NCBI RefSeq assembly: GCF_032854445.1
Contig: NC_088295.1
Location: forward strand, 54,913,249 to 54,977,248
Length of the DNA: 64,000 nucleotides
Source of the DNA: Liolophura sinensis
Taxonomy: Eukaryota; Mollusca; Polyplacophora; Chitonida; Chitonidae
Direction of reading: 5' to 3'
Shown piece by piece: positions 47,301 through 56,300 of this stretch (within the stretch, counting starts at the first letter, position 1; every line of letters begins with the position of its first letter). The notes under the pieces were generated by a model. The model had not been told where the DNA came from. It saw nothing but the letters and a program-made list of their open reading frames with translations, and ran no database searches. The translations under genes were made by a program, and so were the position numbers.

Positions 47301-50300
47301 CGTACCATGTGTAAGGCAGTCGGCCAGCAGGGTTACCGTCCTCTCCGGTGTTAGTCAGGATGTTATACAGAGCCTCACCTGCTGTCTGCGCTGGGAAAAA
47401 AACTCTGCAAGATTGCCGAGACTTTAGGCGATGCGTCTGCTAACGAGACGTCAACAGGACCTGCGCTATATACCACCAGGATTATTTTGCCATCGGAAGG
47501 AACTGGGGAAATAAATTTGATATTATTTATTATGGACTGTAATAAATGGAAATAATATTTTGGTAAGTTGTAATTAAGTAGTTCGCAAATGGAAATAGGC
47601 ATGTTACAAGGCATGCTTTAACCTGACAGACCTTTTTGACAGAAACTATAATGATAATGTTAGAAATATCAACACAAGCAATGACAAGGTTAAAAATACA
47701 GAATATATCGTTAATGACAAATCTGAACATGCTCAATATGCATAAAAAAAAAACAAAATTTTTAGGAGTTTCCAAGTTTCAGGATCTTTTATTGGGTTTT
47801 AGATGTGAAATAACTCCCTGTTGTGATGTGATGTGATTGGTGTTTTACGCTGTGCTCTAGAATATTTCACATATATGACAACGGCCAGCATTATAGTGGG
47901 AGGAAACCGAGTAGAGCCCGGGGGAAACCCACGACCATACGCAGGTTGCTGAAGGACCTTCCCACTTATGGCCAGGGAGGAAGCCAACATGAGCTGGACT
48001 TGAACTCGCATCGACCGCATTGGTGAGAGACTCCTGGGTCATTCTCCCTGTTGTGATACTGAAACTTTAACTTTGTCAAACACTCTGAGCTGGAATAGTC
48101 CTGTGTATGCTTGGGAACCTTCAAGGTTGGGTGACACAGCAATTTCTGTAAACACCATGAAATCATGAAAAATTTGGACCATTATAATCTCTATACCATT
48201 GTTACTGACATCCAGGACATGCCATTACTGCTGGTAATAACATCTAAGATTCCCAATGTTAATGGAATCTACTTAGGGTAGGATAATCTTATTTATTTAT
48301 TTATTTGCTTGGTGTTTTACGCCGTACACAAGAATATTTCACTTATATGAAAGTGGCCAGCATTATGGTGAGAGGAAACCAAACAGAGCCCGGGGGAAAC
48401 CTATGACGATCCGCAGGTTGCTGACAAACCTTCCCACATACAGCCAGAGAGGAAGCCAGCATGAGCTTGTCTTGAGCTCACAGCGACTGCATTGGTGAGA
48501 GGCTCCTGGGTCATTACGCTGCACTAGCGCAGTAACAAACTGAGTCACTGAGGCACGCAGAATAATCTCATACCACTGTTAATGGCATGCAGGATAATCT
48601 CATACCCCTGATGATGGCAAGTAGGATAATCTCATACCACTGTTAATGGCATGTAGGATAATCTCATACCACTGTTAATGGCATGCAGGATAACCTCATA
48701 CCACTGTTAATGGCATGTAGGATAATCTCATACCATTGTTAATGGCATGTAGGATAACTTCATACCACCATGCAGGAGAATGTCATATCGTTGTTATGGC
48801 ATGTAGGCTAATCTCGTACCACTGTTAATGGCATGTAGTATAATCTCGTACCACTGTTAATGGCATGTAGGATAATCTCGTACCACTGTTAATGGCATGC
48901 AGGATAATCTCATACCATTGTTAATGGCATGTAGGAGAATCTCATACCACTGTTAATGGCATGTAGGAGAATGTCATACTGCTGTTAATGGCATGCAGGA
49001 TAATCTCATACAACTGTTAATGGCATGTAGGATAATCTCGTACCACTGTTAATGGCATGCAGGATAATCTCATACCACTGTTAATGGCATGTAGGATAAT
49101 CTCATACCACTGTTAATGGCATGCAGGATAATCTCATACCACTGTTAATGGCATGTAGGAGAATCTCATACCACTGTTAATGGCATGTAGGAGAATGTCA
49201 TATCGCTGTTAATGGCACGCCAGGATAATACCAGTTCTTACCAACGTTAATGACATCCAGGAGCAACTGTTCCTGTTGCCCTGGTAACTTCATGGATGGT
49301 CGATCATGGTTTTCAGTCTCCACAGCTTGACCTGCAGGAAATATCATAAATGTCATGTAATGATTCTTGTATGAATTACAATGTCATGGCTTGTCAGGCA
49401 ACGATATATACTGAATTGCCTCATATGAATACATATCATTTTAATGATTTGATTCGTGTTTTTCCCCACACTATACGATTCTAGCTGAGCACTAATGTAA
49501 GCATATTTATTTACCACTTGAAAGCTGAAAGAAGAGAGAAGTTCACTGGTGTGTTTATCAATGATGTATGAGGATTTCCCAGAACATGTGACCAAGCATC
49601 ATATCAATGTGTAAGCTATCCACTGAAACAAGTTGCATGTGATACACAAAGCTGTTCCGGAGAAATGCCTTGGAATACTACATAAGGGTTAGAAAAAACA
49701 GGCATAAAAAACGGCAAATCAAGCTATCTAAAAAGTGCATTATGACAGAGTAAGGTTCAGCTTAGCAGGCAAAACTGCTCTGGATATGCTGTTCGTAATA
49801 GTGGGGTGGAAACACAGACGAAGGGCGGCTCCATTATTTTAAGATACCCTAGCATATAAATAGAAGACATTTACACATCTGGAAAATAAATTGTCTTCAG
49901 CGATATTTTTGGCAATTTTTCAAATACATATTTTGACTTACCTGTTCCCACACACACAACTGTAACCGAAGCATTTTTCACAGCAGCTGTAACAGCAGTG
50001 CTGCTGTAATTGGCACAAGTTGTACTGTTACAGCCTGCGGCATAGACAATCTTGCTAGCCAGGGGAGCTAGCCCCGCCCTAGGTGTGACTGTGTATTTGG
50101 GGTTAGGATCAGCAGAGTATGCGCCGTACAACTGTAACATGTTGTCTGCCATCGGTCCAACAACCTGAAACAGGGCACCATTGTTCAAAAACCTTGCTCT
50201 GTAACCCATGTTTAATGCACATTTTTAAACACTGGCCAAAACTTCCATCAACTCAAATAATACCACACAAAATAAATCTGGCTACCTCATGCCATTCCAA

Positions 50301-53300
50301 CCCAGATAATGCATTTATAAACAAATTTAACTGACAAACTGAGACTTATTTATTTATTTCATTGGTGTTTTTACGCCGTACTCGAGAAGATTTCCCTTAT
50401 ACAACGGCAACCAGCATTGTGGGAGGAAACCGGGCAAAGCCTGCAGGAAACCCACGACCATCCGCAGGTTGCTGTTAGACCTTCCCACATACGATAAACT
50501 GAGATAATTTTTATCCATCAATGTACATACATGTAAATGTCATCTATACATTTTTATGAATTATTTATACAAAATCAACCATTCATGTTTTTGTGTATGA
50601 TTTGGCTTTATGCAGATGTTTACTTTTTTTCTTATTAGTCTTTCACATCAACATCACAAACAACAACATCCACGTGGATGTTTCCTCATTATACGTGGAA
50701 GTTTCCTCATTATTATTATTAACTCACATACCCTGCAAATGAACAGTCGTGTCTACTGGAATGAATACCGTCATATTTATAGTGATCACAGATACAGAGC
50801 CTCTAAACCCAATGCAAGATTGTGTCCTAGAACAATACTTTACTCAAGCAATAAGCTATAACACTATGCCCATACCAACACATTCACGCATATACGAAAC
50901 CCAGTGTATCCCTTCCCACCAACCTTCTCATGAACGCCGATTTCTGCCAACTTCGACATTCTAAACCTGATGACATAGTTGGTACACTGATGTGTATACT
51001 GGATGTAAAATCTGTAGATAATTAACAGCGAATTTGCACTGCTGATACAGGGCCTCTTTTCTTGCAATCTGAGCTTTGGGTGTGGTCAGCAGATTTGAAA
51101 ATTGTACGCGCCATACAAGGCACACCTTTATTCTTCAATTCTGTGATTCCGCAACACAAAGCCAAAGTGACTCATATTTATTCCTTTTGTTCTGTACAGT
51201 GGTAATTCTGCATACATTTTGTTTTGAATTATTTCAGAAAACATATTCATAACCATTGTAGTGTCTTTTTCTAATTTTTACACAGCTATGTGGAATTAAT
51301 TCAAGCGGATTCAGTAACAGAAAGCATTTGATGCTAGGTTACATTTTTGTGACTCAGCAATCGCCCTCAAATGTGCAAAATAGGCTGCTGTTACACTAAA
51401 TATAACTCACAGCCACAGTATCTCTGGATGTCTTTGCAGAGACATCTAAGGGAAGTAACCCATCATTCTTCAGCAAGACAATGGTCTGCATGGCTGCCTT
51501 CAGGGAGAGCTGTCTATGCTGGGGACTCTGTATGACCGACAGGTTCAACTTGGAGTATGGGTTCATGTCTGGAGGATCAAACTCTCCCAGTCTCATTCGT
51601 GTGTAAAACAACGGTTTGATTCTCTTGACTAAATCCTTCATCGTGACTTTCTTCTCTTCTAAAGCTTTCCCCAGACTCTCAAAGACCATGAGGCCTGACC
51701 ACCCAGGTATCTCTAGATTCAATCCTGCATTGACGCAGGCAGCGGCTGTGTCCACAGTGTTGTTGATATACCTGTGGAAGTTGCTGATGAATTCCAAGGC
51801 ACCTTCATCAGATATGGCATAGCCATTAAATCCCCACTCAGTCCGTAATATGTCAGTCAACATCTTCTTATTGGCACAGGCAGGGATTCCATTAACACTG
51901 AAAAAGATATACAATCTTTGCTTAAATTCAATATGTTCAAAGAATTTAATGGAGTTTTATGAGTCAGATTCCTTAATATATGTCTGTCAATTACTTCCTA
52001 TTGGAACAGGAGGTATTCCATTAACACTGTAAAATGTGATTCAGATTCCGTAATAAATGTCTGTCAACAACTTCTTATTGGAACAGGAGGTATTCCATTA
52101 ACACTGTAAAATGTGATTTAAAATTCCGTAATATATGTCTGTCAATAACTTCTTATTGGAACAGGAGGTATTCCATTAACACTGTAAAATGTGATTCAGA
52201 TTCCGTAATATATGTCTGTCAACAACTTCTTATTGGAACAGGAGGTATTCCATTAACACTGTAAAATGTGATTAAAATTCCGTAATATATGTCTGTCAAC
52301 AACTTCTTATTGGAACAGGAGGTATTCCATTAATACTGTAAAATGTGATTAAAATTCTGTAATATATGTCTGTCAACAACTTCTTATTGGAACAGGAGGT
52401 ATTCCATTAACACTGTAAAATGTGATTAAAATTCCGTAATATATGTCTGTCAACAACTTCTTATTGGAACAGGAGGTATTCCATTAACACTGTAAAATGT
52501 GATTCAGATTCCTTAATATATGTCTGTCAACAACTTCTTATTGGAACAGGAGGTATTCCATTAACACTGTAAAATGTGATTAAAATTCTGTAATATATGT
52601 CTGTCAACAACATCTTATTGGAACAGGAGGTATTCCATTAACACTGTAAAATGTGATTAAAATTCCATAATATATGTCTGTCAACAACTTCTTATTGGAA
52701 CAGGAGGTATTCCATTAACACTGTAAAATGTGATTCAGATTCCTTAATATATATCTGTCAACAACTTCTTATTGGAACAGGAGGTATTCCATTAACACTG
52801 TAAAATGTGATTAAAATTCCGTAATATATGTCTGTCAACAACTTCTTATTGGAACAGGAGGTATTCCATTAACACTGTAAAATGTGATTCAGATTCCTTA
52901 ATATATGTCTGTCAACAACATCTTATTGGAACAGGAGGTATTCCATTAACACTGTAAAATGTGATTCAGATTCCATAATATATGTCTGTCAACAACATCT
53001 TATTGGAACAGGAGGTATTCCATTAACACTGTAAAATGTGATTCAGATTCCATAATATATGTCTGTCAACAACTTCTTATTGGAACAGGAGGTATTCCGT
53101 TAACACTGTAAAATGTGATTCAGATTCCATAATATATCTCTGTCAACAACTTCTTATTGGAACAGGAGGTATTCCATTAACACTGTAAAATGTGATTCAG
53201 ATTCCATAATATATCTCTGTCAACAACATCTTATTGGAACAGGAAGTATTCCATTAACACTGTAAAATGTGATTCAGATTCCATAATATATCTCTGTCAA

Positions 53301-56300
53301 CAACATCTTATTGGAACAGGAAGTATTCCATTAACACTGTAAAATGTGATTCAGATTCCATAATATATGTCTGTCAACAACTTCTTATTGGAACAGGAGG
53401 TATTCCATTAACACTGTAAAATGTGATTCAGATTCCGTAATATATGTCTGTCAACAACTTCTTATTTGTACAGGAGGAATCTACATTAATTTTAGAATAT
53501 TAATTGCTTAATATGTGTGGGTAAATTTAAACAGTGTCAAGAAATTGAATGGAAATTGTTATAATTAACAGACGCTTTGTAATAACCAAATATTTATGCA
53601 TTTCTAAGTTTGCTTATAAACAGTTCTCTATTATAATATTTTACAACAAATTATCTTTACACAGTCACATTTCTGTAAGATACTTCTGTGAGACCACAAA
53701 CAGGCTATGTTAACACTATTATATGAACACAAATGTTTAAAACTAGATTTGATGGATGTTTTACATCATACTTAACAATGCTTAACTTATACAAGGTTTT
53801 ACCAAATTTATATGATAAGGAAACTAGACTAAGGAGGAAAAAAACGATATGTCTGGGGGGTAAAGTTGCAGGCAAGCCAACAGCAAGAAGCTAACTTCAA
53901 ACACAGAACCTGAAATTGGTCACAAAATTTTGGTGTCCAGCAAAGGACCTTTTAGAGCACTGTAAGAGTGTTGTCCCCTTCAACATTTGAAGGACTGGTA
54001 CATTGTGACATACTCTTACCACAATGTCAACAGACCTGTTGTAACTGCACAAGATACCATGCGCTCCAGCATCAATACACTTCTTAAACTGAGGAAGATA
54101 GGTCATTCTCCAGTCTCGTTCCGATACCTTGAAAAACAGGATATGGTACGGTAAGAACACAACCTTGAAAAACATGATCAGATGATGTAACAACATGACC
54201 TTGAAAAACATAAGGTAAGAACATGACCTTGAAAAACAGAATAAGATAAGGTAAGAACATGACCTTGAAAAATAGGATAAGATAAGGTAAGAACATGACC
54301 TTGAATAACAAGATAAGATAAGGTAAGAACATGACCTTGAAAAATAGGATAAGATAAGGTAAGAACACAACCTTGAAAAACATGATCAGATGATGTAAAA
54401 GCATGACCTTGAATAACAAGATAAGATAAAGTAAGAACATGACCTTGAAAAACAGAATAAGACAAGGTAAGAACATGACCTTGAAAAACAGGATAAGATA
54501 AAGTAAGAACATAACACTGAAAAGCAAGATAAGATAGAACATGACCTTGAAAAGCAGGATAAGATAAGGTAAGAACATGACCTTGAAAAACAACATAAGA
54601 TAACGTAAGAACATAACCTTTAAAAACAACATAAGATAAGGTAAGAACATGACCTTGAAAAACAGGATAAGATAAGGTAAGAACATGACTTTGTAAAACA
54701 GGATAAGATAAGGTAAGAACATGACCCTGAAAAACAATATAGTGGTGAGAAAATATTCTCTGTTTAAACGTTGAATTCGAATAAAATTCCATACCAGATT
54801 TCATTGATGAAAATGAGGGAAAAAATATATAATATGAATTTACAAGCAAAATGTTATTATTTATATAAAGGAGAATTACATGTATTACCAAACTTTACTT
54901 CACTGTGACTGCTATATCACATTTGTTCTTTCTTCTATCACAGAGCTCCACATCTGCCCTTAACTTAATAAGAGCAATTTAAAGCTTGCAAATTTAATCA
55001 ACTCATAAGACTACATACGTGGTCAATAATAGGTTAAACAGAAACATAAATCTGTGTTAGATTTGATTTCATCTTATGTTGTCATTTTCTTTTCATATCA
55101 TGGTGTAATATTCTTTTCACATACATGTACATACTTAAAAGACTACAGAATCAACATTGATTGGCTGACTGTGGAGACAGAATCTCATCGAGTCCAGGTT
55201 ACACTTCAATGAATGTGTCATGCCTAAAATTTGCACTACCCTTGCCATAGCCTTGGTTGCTCATCTCTTAGGCTAGCCAATCAGTGATGACTCTGTTTCT
55301 CTTAAAAAAACCCTGCAAGCAAACAAAATTTTAGCAATTGCATTCTTGTTTAAAAAATATTGAATTGTAACCCTTCACTAGGCATGAATATGCTTACTTT
55401 GGCATCAAAAGTAAAACGGGAAGTAGGAATGTTCTCTGGCCCGCCATGAACATCAAAATGTTTGCAGACAGCACTGGTTCGCAAATAACGAGGATCAGAC
55501 CCTTGGAGTCCAGTCACAAAACTCTGTGCCAAAATGCCAGTGAGGAAGGGGTCTTCACCGTAAGTCTCCTGTAAAATATTACTTCTTTATAAAATATTTA
55601 GTTTTTAATAGGGTTTGAATTTTTCACTTATACCAAGGTTATCAGTTTTATGGGTGAAAGAAACTGGAGAACCTCGGATAAACTACTGACCTTTGGCAAG
55701 TTCCTGACAAACCTTCCCATGGGTGATGTACGGATATACATACCATCAATTTGGTGGAAGACAAGTGGTTTTTACCGAACCTTGGATTGCAAAAGGGGCC
55801 CAATTGACGATGTTGATTGCTTTCTGTCCCTAATGCCCACTGTTCCACAAACAGTAATTGGAGGAATTCCCATAAAAGGCCCGTTTTGAACGAGCACCTC
55901 ACGTCATAGCAATTGAAAGGCAATCATCTTAACTACTCGGCAATAATTAACCTAAATTTTGTTCATATATCATAATGAATTGCATTAAAATGCTTGATTT
56001 TGATTTTAAACAGTCTGGCAGATTTGTCACTGGCAGCGTTACCCATTCATGCATGCATGCAAATTACACTGGCAAGAGCGGCGAAAAAAGGAAGTGTTCT
56101 AATAATGTAAGTATGGTTTACTGGGCTAAAAAAATACACTCTAACCAACACTACAGTAAGTTGACTAGAAAATAACAAACACAAGAAAAACAAAGATTAG
56201 AATAAAGGCAATTTCAGACTCTAAACATATCTTCCCTATACATGACAACTGGAGTTTGTCCATACATGATAACTGGAGTTTGTCCATACATGATAAATGG

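Noticed and set aside
48557-49224. Regularly spaced 32-bp repeats reminiscent of a CRISPR array.
   Set aside because: There are no unique spacers, units are directly contiguous, and the context is a eukaryotic intron.
54084-54891. Long minus-strand frames (157-237 codons) with 12-residue FQGHVLTLSYPV-type repeats resembling a membrane protein.
   Set aside because: Product of the 36-bp intronic array, whose period is divisible by three. Hydrophobicity follows from its pyrimidine-rich acceptor-like content.
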